Positions 23,917 to 36,835 of a stretch of DNA of 64,000 bases are shown here, in pieces. Origin of the DNA: Liolophura sinensis. Taxonomy: Eukaryota > Mollusca > Polyplacophora > Chitonida > Chitonidae. The notes under the pieces were generated by a model. The model was not told the origin of the DNA and searched no databases. It saw only the letters and a program-made list of their open reading frames with translations. Position 1 is the stretch's first letter. Every line of letters begins with the position of its first letter. The position numbers were made by a program, and so were the translations under genes. The stretch covers positions 24,806,503 through 24,870,502 of the forward strand of contig NC_088304.1 of the NCBI RefSeq assembly GCF_032854445.1. The letters are read 5' to 3'.

Positions 23917-24365
23917 TAGATATTATTTAGACAGGGCAAATTATTTTGCCTGACACACCTATCGGTCCCGAACAAAGGAAGTTTTATAGGCGTGAACCCA
24001 GCTTTCCTTGGTCATAATATTGTATAGCTGCGGATTTATTTGGGATCGTTGGTCGAGCATATAAACTAGGGGAGGTATTTTGGGCAAACCCTTGTTTTGT
24101 TTTGGTTTTTCTTGGGGGGGGGGGGGGGGCATCACGTAAATAAAAAATTCTTGAGTACGGCGTTTAACTCGGATCAAAGAAATAAATGTAAATAGAATGG
24201 AATGCTAATGACCTTCATGCATTATATACAGAAATGTATGAAATTTAGAGAGTCTTGTGGTGTGATGGTGGGCTCCTTTATAGAGCGCCGTTCACTACAT
24301 AGATATGGGGATTCGAACCAGGCTTGGACTGTATGGTCCGCCATATGATGTCGTGGTATATAGGA

Positions 24366-24606
24366 GTGAGTGAGTGCTTGAGGTTTAACGTCGTTAAATT
24401 TTTAACAATTTTTCAGTCATATGACTCCGAAGGAATCCTTAGGGTGTATTTAATGTGCTTCCTTTTTGCAGGACGGATTTCCACCACTCTTTTATAGAGT
24501 GCTGCTTCACTGAGACTGTTTACTGAAGGCAAGTAACCCGCCCCGCCCGAGCCATTATACTGATACGGGTTAATCAGTCGCATTATTCCCTTCATGCTGA
24601 ACGCCT
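24366..24606 (-). repeat. SINE family B, 5'-truncated, with target-site duplication
   Basis: Lacks the tRNA-like head; it ends at CCCTTCATGCTGAACGCC. The 12-bp duplication TGGTATATAGGA lies at 24354-24365 and 24607-24618. Confidence 0.9.
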
Positions 24607-26653
24607 TGGTATATAGGAAGGCAATGCGTGTTGATATGCATTGATAATTAAACGAAAACAAAATATAAAACATTTACCGACGCATTCTCCAACAGTATGA
24701 ATGGTGTTTCATATTTTGCGTGCTCATGTCTCTCTGCCTTAACTGAGATTGTTACATAGGAACACAAGGGGTTGGTGGTTCAATCCCGGCCTTGGGCAGA
24801 GATTTGCCATACATCCACCAATCATGTTATTCTTATAGTGCATGATGTCTTCGCGACAATGCAGGCGCCGCGGAACTGTGGAGGGGAGGGGTTGCGGGGG
24901 TGATTACATGACTACTGTGCTAGAGGTGAAAATCACACACACACACACACAATAAAATAAAAAATACAGCTTTCTGTTAAGATATTCCTTCTGGAAATGT
25001 AATCAGTATGAGTCTAGCCTTCAAAGGTGATAATTTCAGTGTCCTGTAGTACTTTGAACTTGCAAAAATCAGCCCATTTAGGATCCATGCTATTCATCAT
25101 CTCCTATATGCTCATTGCCAGGAACCTGGGGGTTCGAAACTATGAATATGGCGGTCAACTGATTTCTTATGACTCTTTGCTCAGTTTTACGTTCGAGTGA
25201 TTTATGCACCTTTTAATTTGATTTTGGAGACAGCCACAATTGTTGGATTGGCCAATTTCATGGCTTTTCCAACATTATAAATTTATTACTTGGTTTACAG
25301 AATAATGTTCTCAGAATATGTATGAATAAGTATCTTGCCCTTGTCAGTTCACCGCAGTTAGGGTTTTATTATGTAGGCTTATGTAAATGCCTACATGGCA
25401 TCAATTTACAGGCCTCCTAGCACTATGGCTTAAGCAGAATTAGGTTTTAAAAAATGCAGTGATGTTAATTGCAATTTGTCAGGCGTCACAAGCCTAGAGT
25501 AAGTCAATTTCAGTATTACTGAATAAGGGCTCGTATGTGACCAGACTCTACTTACAGAATATTCTGTATATGAGCCACCTTGCAGGAACTGGGCTCGAAC
25601 CTGCTACCGCCGTATTCTGAAGATAAGTATGAGAGCCACTCCCAATGTATACCAGCTCATGCTTATCACATATCAACACGGTTACGTTTGCCGAGGTACA
25701 GATTTAGGTACCTGTGTTATACAAATAGACTGCCTGCATAACAAAGTTCATAAGGCGATCCTCTAAAGTTCATTTACCGCTCCTGTTTGCCGTCAGTGTA
25801 CACACAATGCCCGCTTCACGGCCAGTAGCTGTAGTGTATAGATTTTCAGTTTAGTCTCGATAGACCGGTTTACCACGAGTTCCGTCTCTGGTGTATATGG
25901 CGACCATCTTTATTATTACAATATTAGTTTAGACCTAAAAAAAAGGCACCGAAAAATGCACTGTATATCGCGGTCTGCATGTTCACCTGTGACTGAGTAA
26001 TACACAGGAGACGATATCTTCCGGAAGCACTGCGGTACATAGATAAGTGAACGATAACCGATATCTACAGCGTCAAGTATACATACGCAGAGTGAGGAGG
26101 AATTTATGACTCACCTGAGTCCGTCAGATATTTCACGAGGGTGTGATACTAATGATATATACCGCACCTCACTCCCTAGAGATGCACTTCTGTGATTCAC
26201 ACTGGGTTAAGACCGGATACTATGGTTCAAGTATTTAATACCAGTACATTAATACAAACCTTGTGCGTCTGCTAAGAGACCGGAGTTCAATTCCAAGTTG
26301 GGTCATGTGCAAAACTTGGCAAAGTCTGCATGTATTTCGGATGTCAATATAATATGACTTGAAACAAGAAGATCGGAGTCATGTCTGTTGACTGTAGGCC
26401 TATATACTGTTATTGCATGGAGGGGCGTCATATGTACATAGTGTCTTCCGGATACTATTCCAGTCAGGCAGCGCTATAAATAAATCTGTGTTGGAACCGA
26501 CAAATATTATACACGCTAAGAGACAACGCCATGGCATGGACAAAATGATATCGAAAGAGACCATATCACCGAAGCGACACAATTACTAACAATCTAACGA
26601 TCGAGTAAGGAATGCATTCAGGTCATCCAAAACATTTGTTTCATAAATGGATT

Positions 26654-26737
26654 CCCATTAATTATACTTAAGTGAAAGAGTCCCATTAATTATACTTAAG
26701 TGAAAGATTCTCATTAATTATACTTAAGTGAAAGTAC
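26654..26737. repeat. 28-bp direct repeat, three copies
   Basis: CCCATTAATTATACTTAAGT followed by GAAAGAKT occurs three times in a row with two or three substitutions. Confidence 0.9.
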
Positions 26738-27317
26738 TTTTTACAAAAAAATGAGTAATGTCACCTGTAGTTTGTTTGATTTCTTAAGATTTACATATCG
26801 TCCCCTTAAACACCAATTTTCGGCGTAACGCAACCGTATCGCCTGGCTGCAAAGCTTACAGCGCTGCCTCACTGGAATGCCATTCCAACGACACCTTACC
26901 ATAGCGTCACACGCAACCAGTCTTGTACTGTCTCCCTATACACCAAGTAACCAAGTGGCAATTCAAGCCTAAGCTGTACAGTATATTGTTCATGACTGCT
27001 GTTGCGGTGACGTTTTAGGGGACAACTGGCGACGTATCACACATTCACTGGAAGACAACAATGGTCAGTTCGGCTCGGACCCATTACGCGGGAAAAGGTA
27101 GCCTGTTTATAAGCAAGTATTAAGTTGTGCTTCCTCGGGCATGAGAATGCTTGATGCTCGTTCTATCGGACGACTAATCGCAAGCTCAGTCTCATGTCAC
27201 TCGCACGCACGCACACACATATGACACATGTGACCAAACTAAAGACTGATCGCAAGAATTGCTTTCTTGCTCAAGAGGCGGCTCCTTTAACTCTCTTGGC
27301 CAATGTTTTGCTATCGT

Positions 27318-27990
27318 GGGACCCGATGTTCAAAAGTGAGTTAAAGCTTTTGTTTTCTTCTCTGTGTTGTAAGTTTTTTTATTATATTAAATGTTAAGGT
27401 ACTCTTAAAATGGTCTTATGAGCCAGTGCCAAATTTCTAATTATTTCCACAGGGCCCGGATGTTCAAAACTGCTTTAAGGCTTAATATCATATTTAACTT
27501 TAAGCGAAGTCTTCAATATTGTACCTAACCTAACAAAACTTTGTACCAATATATTAAATGTGAACTAAAGCTTCTGTTGTTATATTTCTGTTGTTTGTAG
27601 AACTGAATTGGCTGCTGAGCTTGGCTTAATACCAGTATTAGCCTATACACTTTTGAACAACTGAGCCAGGAATTTTTCTACGTCATGTATATAGAAAACA
27701 TTTACACTCAAATAAAATAAGTTGGCCATGTAAGGTCAGTTTTAATGGTAACAAAATGTCACCTTATAGCTAAAGACGCTAAGAAAAGAATGTAAAAAAA
27801 ATAATAATAATAATAACTCTAGGTATTTCTGGAGTACTTAGTTACCTTTCATTTGAGTCACACGTTATTTTTCTTACTTTAGTTACACATTAAATCTTAT
27901 CCCTATAAAAATGACTGGACTTTAGTGCAGGCTATATACACGTAGATATGGCCCCATTTAACTGCTATAGTACACTTCTGAACAACAGGC
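27318..27990. mobile_element. Nested MITE-like pair with shared terminal inverted repeats
   Basis: Outer ends: GATGTTCAAAAGTGAGTTA at the left (from 27318) and, inverted, TACACTTCTGAACAACAGGC at the right (to about 27990). Inner ends: GGGCCCGGATGTTCAAAACT from 27452 and, inverted, ACACTTTTGAACAACTGAGC ending near 27668. All four ends share a core TGTTCAAAA. Lengths are about 670 and 217 bp, without coding capacity. Confidence 0.6.
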
Positions 27991-29261
27991 CCCCGCCATC
28001 TCTAGCAACGTTTGCTTTATGTCAGTATATTTTGTGACAGTATTTACATATGTCTGCATCTTGCAGAGGCGTGGACGTTTCTCTGTGAGAAGCCAGTTTC
28101 TCATTGTTTAGTACTGATATACAATACATCGTATTTATTTGCTCGAATGATTGATAGTTGCTTGTAAGTCATAATATACGATAGCGGTCAGTATCACCGA
28201 TATAGAGGCAACCTGGAATGCCCGAATTAAACCATCGACCTTAGGCAAGTTACAGACGAATCTTCCCTACTGATGACGAAATATGCACATCATGTTTTAT
28301 TTGCGGGAGATCGATTGGCGCATCGCACAACACTTGGGTTACTAATCAAGTAAAGTAATGCATACATGCTTGTGGTCATCCAGCGGAATCAGTCAGATTG
28401 TGTATGGTTACATGCATTTAACCTGCAGATCTGTATGATCTTACAGAGCAAATCAAAACACGCCATTTGCTGTCTCTTTGGATTATCCACTGGTGAACCA
28501 GAACGAAATGAGATTATGATCAGGCCAATCAGTTAAACGTCTATAAAAAGAGTTGATGGACATAGCAGAGGACCGGTCATCTAGATATAGGCTGACCCGA
28601 TTGACCGCATAGTTGGATGTAGTTAAGGATATAGGGGCCTATCTATTTATAAACATACATACATCCCGCATGCATGCATGAAATATATATGCATGCTGTT
28701 TTACAAGAGAAACCTGATGTCGATCATCTCGTGCTGATCACGTGAAAGTTGACTTACATTGTTTAAATGATTTTAAACAGCTATCTTGTCTAATTTCTGT
28801 TGATACATGACTTCACCAAGATGTCGCTGGTCAAATATCGGACCGTATAGGGGACAGGTATTGCGAAAACAGTACCTAAATTTTAAAATTCTTTATTTAT
28901 TTATTTGGTTCTTAAATTGTTGCTTATTACAGTTTTGTTAAGATTTTTCCAAGTTGAGAAACCTCAATTAAGATGTTTTAGTTAAGCATAATGTTTATCT
29001 CCTTCTTTTTCTCTATACACTGTCAATATCGTTGATGAACTGTCTATAAGAAGACTATAAACTCAAACCACGCGCTCTACCCAATTACACGATTGCAATA
29101 GATTTCCTTAATCTGAATTTTGACTGAAATTGCAATCATACGAAAATGATTGTACATATGGCGTGTGGTGACCAAGAGGTTAGAACGTCCGATTCGTAAG
29201 GGGAATACCCGGGTTAGTTCTCAGATGTCAGACAATCTTGGTTCCTCTCTGCTTGACGGGC

Positions 29262-29440
29262 CGCTTAGGTGGCCTAATGGCTAGAGCGTGCGCGTCGCAC
29301 TCTGTAGACCCGGGATCAAACCCGGCTCGTGTCATACCAAAGACTTAAAAAATGGTACTTGCGTTGCTTGGTGCTCATCACTGAGAGGTTAGAGCAAGAA
29401 AACAGGGCTGGATTGCCCGGTGGGGTGTAATGACCTCTAG
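29262..29440 (+). repeat. tRNA-derived SINE, family C, 5' half
   Basis: A tRNA-like head with A-box GTGGCCTAATGGCTAGAGCG and B-box GGGATCAAACCC, followed by the body (GTGTCATACCAAAGACTTAA). The 3' half is missing: the sequence passes into a 35-bp minisatellite. Confidence 0.85.
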
Positions 29441-29444
29441 TCGT

Positions 29445-30195
29445 CATAGGGTCCCTGCTGGTGGACTAAGCATTCACGAGGCCTGGCCCCTACTGGTTAA
29501 CTAAGCATCCACGAGGTCTGGTCCCTGCTGGTGAACTAAGCATCCACGAGGCCTGGCACCTGCTGGTGAACTAAGCATTCACGAGGCCTGGCCCCTGCTG
29601 GTCAACTAAGCATCCACGAGGCCTGGCCCCTGCTGGTCAACTAAGCATTCACGAGGCCTGGTCCCTGCTGGTGACCTAAACATTCAGGAGGACTGACCCC
29701 TATTGGTGAACCAAGCATCCACATGGCCTGGCCCCTGCATCCACGAGTCCTGGCCCTTGCTGGTGGACTAAGCATCGACGAGGCCTGGCCCCTGCTGGTG
29801 GACTAAGCATCCACGAGGCCTGGCCCCTGCTGGTGGACTAAGCATCCACGAGGCCTGGCCCCTGCTGGTGGACTAAGCATCCACGTGGCCTGGCCACTGC
29901 ATCCACAAGGCCTGGCCCTTGCTGGTGGACTAAGCATCGACGAGGCCTGGCCCCTGCTGGTGGACTAAGCATCCACGAGGCCTGGCCCCTGCTGGTGGAC
30001 TTAGCATCCACGAGGCTTGGTCCCTGCTGGTGAACTAAGCATTCACGAGGACTGGTCCCTTTTGGTGAACTAAGCATTCACGAGGCCTGGTCCCTGCTGG
30101 TGAACTAAGCAATCACGAGGTCTGGTCCCTGCTGATGAACTAAGCACTCACGAGGCCTGGCCCTTGCTGGTGAACTAAGCATTCACGAGGCCTCG
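29445..30195. repeat. 35-bp minisatellite, about 21 units
   Basis: Unit consensus CTGGTGRACTAAGCATYCAC followed by GAGGCCTGGYCCCTG. Two shortened units (near 29730 and 29893) mark a higher-order duplication of about 160 bp. The array directly adjoins the truncated SINE at 29262-29440. Confidence 0.95.
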
Positions 30196-30456
30196 AGGTA
30201 TTTCTAATTAACGTGTTTGTATTAGAATTGTAGTGCTTGTTAACGAATTTATAACTGTAACGCATGCTACATTAATAAATTACTTACATGGGTTTTATAT
30301 TCGATGGCACTTACTTTAGCGAAATCCGCTAATGTTAGTACCACGCGAATAAAAAGGCATTTACAGTATGTCACGGTATAACTACGATCGGAATACCATT
30401 CATTGCGCGTTGTCTCCCCTTGACCGACGAGCGCTAAAGGAGCGGTAGTTCTTTCT

Positions 30457-30586
30457 TTCTTCCTTTATTTGATTGATTTTAACGCCGTACGCAAGAATAT
30501 TTCAGTTATATGACGGCTTCCAGCATTGGGATGGGGGGAAGCTGGACAGAGCCCAGGGGAATTCCACGACCATCCCCAGGTTTGGT
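30457..30586 (-). repeat. SINE family A, 3' half only
   Basis: Minus-strand tail and core (TTAACGCCGTACGCAAGAAT) through GACCATCCCCAGG. The head half is absent. Confidence 0.8.
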
Positions 30587-30589
30587 GGT

Positions 30590-32035
30590 ATAGGTGACCC
30601 TTACGTGGGTAGATTTTAGGTAGATTTTAGGTAGAAGGTAGATTTTTTTCCCTTCATTCATATCAAACCGTATGTTGCATCAGCACATCTCACTGGCCTA
30701 TCAGCTCAACGGACAACATGGTGTACGGCTGAGTGTTCTACCCAGTTTCCAGTGCAATCTTTCAACCGTTATGGTTTCCACCTTCAGCGTGTCCTACAGG
30801 AAATCCAGCCGCGGGCAGATCATACTTGAACATGTAGCTAAGATTGGCCGTGAAATATTATTTTCGAAATATGTTTTGTAATACGAAAAACTATAGTCCT
30901 ATGGACTCTTTCCTATTTTTTTCTTCCAGTTTTTCTAGTGCTTAACTTTTAAGAAAAAGTGCCATGACGGACAAGTCTGGTGCTCACACATGTATGGAGC
31001 GTGGTGTGTCAAGCGTTTTGTCTTTCGACTCAAGCTTCAGTGATGCATGTTCATTTAATCAAGCTATAGCAATGTACAACCTGACATTACAAGGCCTATG
31101 ACGCAATATCAACCTTGCTGGCAGGAAGACGCAGTGATGTGGCAAAATGACATCCCGTGGCCAGGAAAATGAGTATAGTAAAAAGACTTGGGTACCTTCT
31201 GATTTCATGCAGTGGTTATGTATGGTGGCAGAAACGACAGAAACAAGCTTACAGACTTGTGACATATACAAGTGATATTAGTGCACAGACAATCGGCTAA
31301 TATATAGAGGACATACAATCAGTGACCCATTACATCAGTTTTATTAAACGAGAGGGGTAATTTTCATTTGTTCCCAGCCCCAAAAACTGGTACCCATTCA
31401 GGGAGCACAAATTTTATTTGAACTGGCCCCGGGATGATGAAGCTGATTTACTCTTAAGCTGTAGTGTCATGCCTGAATTTATATTTGAACTTAAATTTTA
31501 ATTTTTGTCCTGAAAGTCTCAGACATTTGTTAGTATTAAAATTCAAATTCTTAAGGTGAGTCACAAACCTAGCACAGTAGGCTATTTTGAAAAATGACCA
31601 TAACTGGATTAAGCCTAAAACACATTCTGGATTCTGGAGCCTAGCGGTTTTGTACATGAAAAAACTGAATAATTAATTGAAATGACGCATCTTGTTAGAG
31701 CCCATTTCCTGAGGCTCAGAAAAAAAGGCTTATATAACAATGTATCTCGTTCGCTCTTAGCTATAGCCAGCTGCATGATAACTTGAAATTAGCTAACACT
31801 TGTCATATTCTCTCATTTATCTCTAGACTATAATTTTCATAAAAAATACATAAAAATCTTTATCTTTACTGACAATACCACGTGCATAGCACTACATTGG
31901 GTTTCGTATCAAATGCCTAATTCCTTGACCTATATTTAAAGAACATTTTGTCCCTAAAAAAGATCTAGGAGGGCATATTCAAGAAGGCGCAGTAAAGTTC
32001 CCAAGAAGACAAACTTTTATAATTTATTTATTTTA
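30590..32035. other. Intergenic, no gene seen
   Basis: AT-rich with short frames only. Nothing recognised. Confidence 0.5.
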
Positions 32036-32295
32036 TTTATTTATTTGATTGGTATTTTACGCCGTATTCAAGAATATTTCACTTATACAACGGCGGCCAG
32101 CATTATGGTGGGAGGAAACCGGGCAGAGCCCGGGGAAACCAATGACCATTCGTAGGTCGTTGTCAGGCCTTCCCACGTACGGCCGGAGAGGAAGCCAGAA
32201 TGAGCTAGACTTGAACTCACATCGACCGCATTGGTAAGAGGATCCTGGGTCATTACGCTGGGCTAGCGCGCTAACCAACTGAGCCACGGAGGACC
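32036..32295 (-). repeat. tRNA-derived SINE, family A, near-intact
   Basis: Complete from (TTTA)n tail to head (GCTAACCAACTGAGCCACGG). AATTTATTTATTT occurs just before and just after it and is probably the target-site duplication, but the A/T-rich tail makes that ambiguous. A second SINE-tail-like stretch (TTTGATTGATGTTTATCGTC) follows at once at about 32310. Confidence 0.88.
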
Positions 32296-32299
32296 CAAT

Positions 32300-35040
32300 T
32301 TATTTATTTATTTGATTGATGTTTATCGTCGTGTTCAGAAATTTGTCAACTTTATGGGTAGGGAAAACCACCGCCCTTAACCAGTTGCCTGACAAACCTA
32401 ATGCCGGTCGTAAACCACCGCCCTTAACCACTGACTGCCTTTAAGCTGTAGCCAAATTCTTTGGAACCATCGTTTAACTGTCCACCTGAGCAATGCTAAA
32501 CATTCTTTGTTTGGCCTGTTCGGGTCTACCACTTTAAAACTAATTTAAATTATGACTTTTTACAGATTTAAGTGGATATTTTCAAGATTGATGCTTGCTG
32601 TAGAAGAGGACTTCGCGTAAATCTTGGTCAGCTTTTGATATCTGGGAGCCATAAAGGGTAGATTCGGTACTTGAAGACAGCATTGGCGCACACGAACCAA
32701 TCGTTGAGCAATCGCTGATTGCATGATTCGTAAAAACTCAACTCAGATAACACAATGCAAGACCACTACACAGTCAATTCATTATTATTATTAGTCTTTT
32801 GTTTTTGTTGAAGTTTTACAGCGCTGCATGAGATGGCGGGAAAACCCCGCGATTTCTTTTTTTTTTTTTTGTCCCTCCGGATATAATATTAATTTGTTCA
32901 CAGGGTGGTGAAAGATAGTTATTGATTGGGTGCGGAAATTAAAGACAACCATAATGGCTTTACAGCTAGATGTACAAAAAATAAAATCAAAAACAAAAAT
33001 AAAAAACCAACTACAACGGGAATAAGAAGTTTATGAATACCACTATTAGTAATAACAATACCAATATAACAGAGCATTGGCACGGATTGTCACGGCTCAG
33101 TATGTGTTGTTTTATGTTTTTCTTAAATAACGATAATTAATTGCATGATTTGAAATCTATTTTTAAACTGAACATAGTGACCTACTAAAGTGTTAGTGCA
33201 CGGTAATGTATACTCAACAATAATTATGGTTCCCAAAAGTAACTCTAAAGAGCACATAGCGTGATATTTACTCTTAGCTTCGCAAAAAAAGAAAAGAAAC
33301 ACATTTCCATTTATATAACTCACCTTCAACAGAATGTTAATATTTTGTTATTCCGAAAAGATATTGTTTAGTTATCCGATAACTAGATATGTTTTAAACT
33401 GTATTTTCAAAGACAATGAAATGCATCGATACACACGTGCTATAAATGTAAGCACCATCTTGCCTGTACAATGTATGTGACCGTTAAATAGTTCCCAGAT
33501 GTCGAAGGAAAAAAAGACAAAATATTTCATAAACCTGATTTCTGGTCTTTGATCGCCAAGATTTAATTTACATCTTTAGTTGTCTGGTAAAATCTTTTTC
33601 AAAGACAAAATGTCGTCATACAATGACACAAAAGACCTACTTTGCCTCGTATTTTTACAAGCCTATGCACTGCGAACTTTTCTACGTTAAACTTGGACAT
33701 CTTGTACTGGTGCATGGAAGACATGTTGTCTTCAGCAAAACGACTTGAAACTTCACTGGCTGCTTAAACAGGCCCGCTATTGCCGTCAACGGATTTTTGT
33801 CAGGAGAAATTAAACAAAGCATGGACTGAACCACAAATACGTCTTATTCTCATACACAGACGTCCCACTTCCCGTCTGTCTACTTATTGTTCGTCAGATA
33901 CTGGTATCAGTTAAAACATCATAACTGTTTTTCTGTGACATACTGACAGTTTTCTTGTATACACGAGCACGGGAACTGGTGTTTATGTGGAAAATGGTCC
34001 TTACCGTTAGGGTCCGTATGGTCTTTTTGTATGGTCTTTTTGTTCGTGTGTTCCTGCGTCACAGAATACAAGAGTGTGGTCAAGGACGGTGCGGCATTTA
34101 CCCTCACCAGAGAAAGACGGCGCGTTCCTTAACGTGTGAGAAGTGATCAAATCACTAGAACGGCCATAGAGACGATTTCTTGGCATATTTTGAGGCTTCG
34201 CGATCAAATGACGAACACGTCATGACAGCGATTAACAATGACCGGAGCCCTTCTTAAGAGCACATATATATAAAAAAAATAGAGCATATATAGAGTAAAA
34301 CCAGAGAAGTGACGGCAGTGTGATGGTTGACAATTGATAACTCGTATACCTGTGAAATCCAGCCTCTTTGTACATTTACCTGTGTCACTTTTATATTCCG
34401 GCTCTTCATGTAACTGTATACGTTTTAACAGTGGCGGCGTACACGCCCCATAACATACCAAGGCCTGAATTTGTTTTTTTTTTAAATTCAGTGATATTTG
34501 CTGCAATTAATTTGACCTCACTAGTCTAGAATTACCCAAAATGCTATGTTGTCATTACGTTCAATATACAGTGACATTAACGATGCAAAAGTACAAGGCC
34601 TCGGGGATATTTAGTGCACCGGAAGAATCCTGGATGATATAGGACTACAGTATAATAGAATACAGCACATAACAGTAAAACCAAAGCAGTGACAACAGTA
34701 TAATAGCTCTCAAATGATCATACATATCCGGTAAAATCTGGGCTTTTTTCAATTTACTTCAGTATAAACACTTTTTTTCTTTACGAGACGCAAAAAAATT
34801 CTTGTCTGGGCAAGATTTTTCATTACAAAGCTTTCTTATTTAAGCAAGATCTTAGCTTTGTCAGAAGACAAAGTTGTTGTTCGATGGAATGGTCACCATC
34901 TATGCATCTCCACTTACTACCTTCATCAGACGTGTGCTGTTAACTTTCCATGATAAGGCCAATACCGCATTTCGCAACATACCCGAACAAATTTAACAAG
35001 AAGAATTCGAATAAGAGAAAAACAACAAGAAGTGAACAGG
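32300..35040. other. Intergenic, no gene seen
   Basis: No gene recognised. A motif GTAAAACCARAGMAGTGAC occurs at 34296 and again at 34676 with similar flanks, indicating a diverged local duplication of about 380 bp. Confidence 0.5.
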
Positions 35041-35054
35041 TTTATTAGATCGCC

Positions 35055-36835
35055 TCAAGTGTACATGTTCGGCATAGTTTTAGAGAAGACAGTGACAGGG
35101 TCGTGGTAAAAGGTCATGAAGTTGGACTCGGCCGGATGGTTATGGTAAGGAAGGAACAATTCACATTTACCGTTGTCAAAGCAATGATTGCTCCAGGTTG
35201 CCATGTAGGCCAGTCTTCGGGAGGCCGGGCGACTGGTCACACCAACACCTTTTATCGGGTTCAGCAGGCGATCATTGAGATAATTATGGTGTTTGCTGAG
35301 ACCGTTGTGTTGCAATCCGAATTCCGTAATGGCGGGGATTTTACCGCGTTTCTCTGCCTCCAGGACTAATTCGGACAACCTGTCTGCGAAGTTCTGCAGA
35401 CGACTCGGATCGTCGATGTTGTAGTAATCATCCACACCCCAGACATCGACGTAGTCGTCACCCGGGTAAGTGTCCATGTAGGACGTAACGAAACTGCCTT
35501 TAGTGTTCAGGTTGGCGTAGCCCGCGTTGGGAGAGTAGGCGTAGAGAAAGTTGTGGACGCCTTTGATGTCGCGGAGGTAGTGGACAGTGTGTTGCCAGAT
35601 CTTCTTGAAGTCATCCGCGGTGTTTTTGGCAGCGTTGTTTTGCCCCCACCAGAACCACCCGCCATTGTTCTCATGGAATGGTCGGTAGATGATGGGAATA
35701 AGATTTCCATCGGATCCTTTCATAGTCTTGGCGATTTCTGCGACTTTGTCCAGCATCCCCTGGAACTTGGCGGCGTGGTCTCCCCCCGGCAAGAGGCGTT
35801 TGAGGGCGTGGACGGTGTCTCCGTGGGAGTTAGAAATCCAGGCGTTGGATCCAGTGAGGGGATTGCCCCAATGGTTTGTGATAGTGACCACCATCCCTCG
35901 GTCGTACGCGTACTTGGCTAATGTCCTCAGCACTGTCATGTGATCATCACCCGTGTCTGACCAATCAAAGCCGATCACGGCTGGGTATTCCCCACACATC
36001 TGCTTGATGTCGCACAGCTCGTCCTTGTCGCCATTCGTGGCTTGTTGTTTCTGGGAGGGAAAAATAACCAGGTTTGAAAGAGATGCATCTTTATTCTTAA
36101 TTCGGAACTACCCATTATTTCTGAAAATTACAAATTTTCTGTCCCTCTATATAATGTCGACATTTTTTCTTCTTCTTTTATATCAATGCACCTAGATAAT
36201 TTTCCCGCTCTGTCACTTAGCGTTTGAAGTAAAGTCTTGGTGTTGTATTGCACAAGTGATCTGATCCTTATTTATAAATAATAAATTTGACTGAGAACGA
36301 CATTTTTCTTTGGGAAACTTGTCTGGGAAGAATTTGTAGGCCTAGGAGGGACTTGACATTGGTCTGGGAAAGATTTGACATTAGCATGGGAAAGATTTGA
36401 CAATGGCCTGGGAAGGATTTGACAATGGCCTGGAAAAAATTTGACTTTGGTCTGGGAAGAATTTGACTTTGGTATGGGAGGGATTAAACACTGGTCTGAG
36501 ATGGATTTGACATCGGATTGGGAGGGATTTGACATTGGTCTCGGAGGGGTTTGACATTGGCCTGAGTACTTCATCGTCCTCTCACCCAGTATATCCAGCC
36601 TTTCGTGTTTCCAGGACCGTAATTAGGTTTCACTAAGTAAGGAGAATGCCCGCCTCCAGCCCCCAGCCATGTTGCCTCATGTTGACCGAACAGGATCTTG
36701 TTAGGGTCTTTACCAATCTCCTGTAGTTTACTGAATAAATGGGCAGTCCGCGAAGTGGCTCGGTGGGTCCCACGGGCCCCGTGCGGGCCACCCCAAATAA
36801 TGCGACCCAACAACGAATACCCAAATCACCGACAT
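35055..36835 (-). CDS. GH26 beta-mannanase-like hydrolase, left copy; catalytic exon intact
   Basis: Glycoside hydrolase family 26 enzymes mostly cleave beta-1,4-mannan, usually secreted. Two exons on the minus strand: 36837-36586 (ATG at 36835) and 36050-35055, joined in phase 0 by TGG|GTGAGA and CCCAG|AAACAA. The second exon encodes about 331 residues without a stop, including IIYRPFHENNGGWFWWG (acid/base Glu at 35672-35670) and AITEFGLQ (nucleophile Glu at 35354-35352), 106 residues apart as in GH26. The first exon encodes KILFGQHEATWLGAGGGHSP and NTKGWIYW. Its ATG matches the start of the right copy, but it is out of frame with that segment: relative to the right copy there are four extra bases in two places, and an in-frame TGA precedes the good frame. 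Either the signal peptide is broken, the sequence has indels, or another start exon exists. AATAAA follows the stop by nine bases (35046-35041). Confidence 0.85.
36308..36563. repeat. 23-bp minisatellite in the GH26 intron
   Basis: About eleven units of GGTCTGGGAAGGATTTGACA with TT spacers, fairly diverged. On the minus strand it begins about 22 bases after the splice donor at 36585. Confidence 0.88.

Larger units (their letters stand above)
24620..29261. other. Intergenic, repeats only
   Basis: No gene recognised in 4.6 kb. It holds a (CA)n run near 24934-24950, a B-box-like GGTTCGAGCCC on the minus strand near 25588, a three-copy 28-bp repeat (26654-26737) and a nested MITE-like pair (27318-27990). 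The segment 25205-25275 resembles 5619-5690. Confidence 0.55.

Noticed and set aside
26640-26740. Possible CRISPR-like spaced repeats
   Set aside because: Direct tandem copies without spacers, in a eukaryotic context; simple local duplication.
29838-30077. 79-codon minus-strand frame with CLVHQQGPGLVDA repeats
   Set aside because: Product of the 35-bp minisatellite; the unit is not a multiple of three so the frame rotates.
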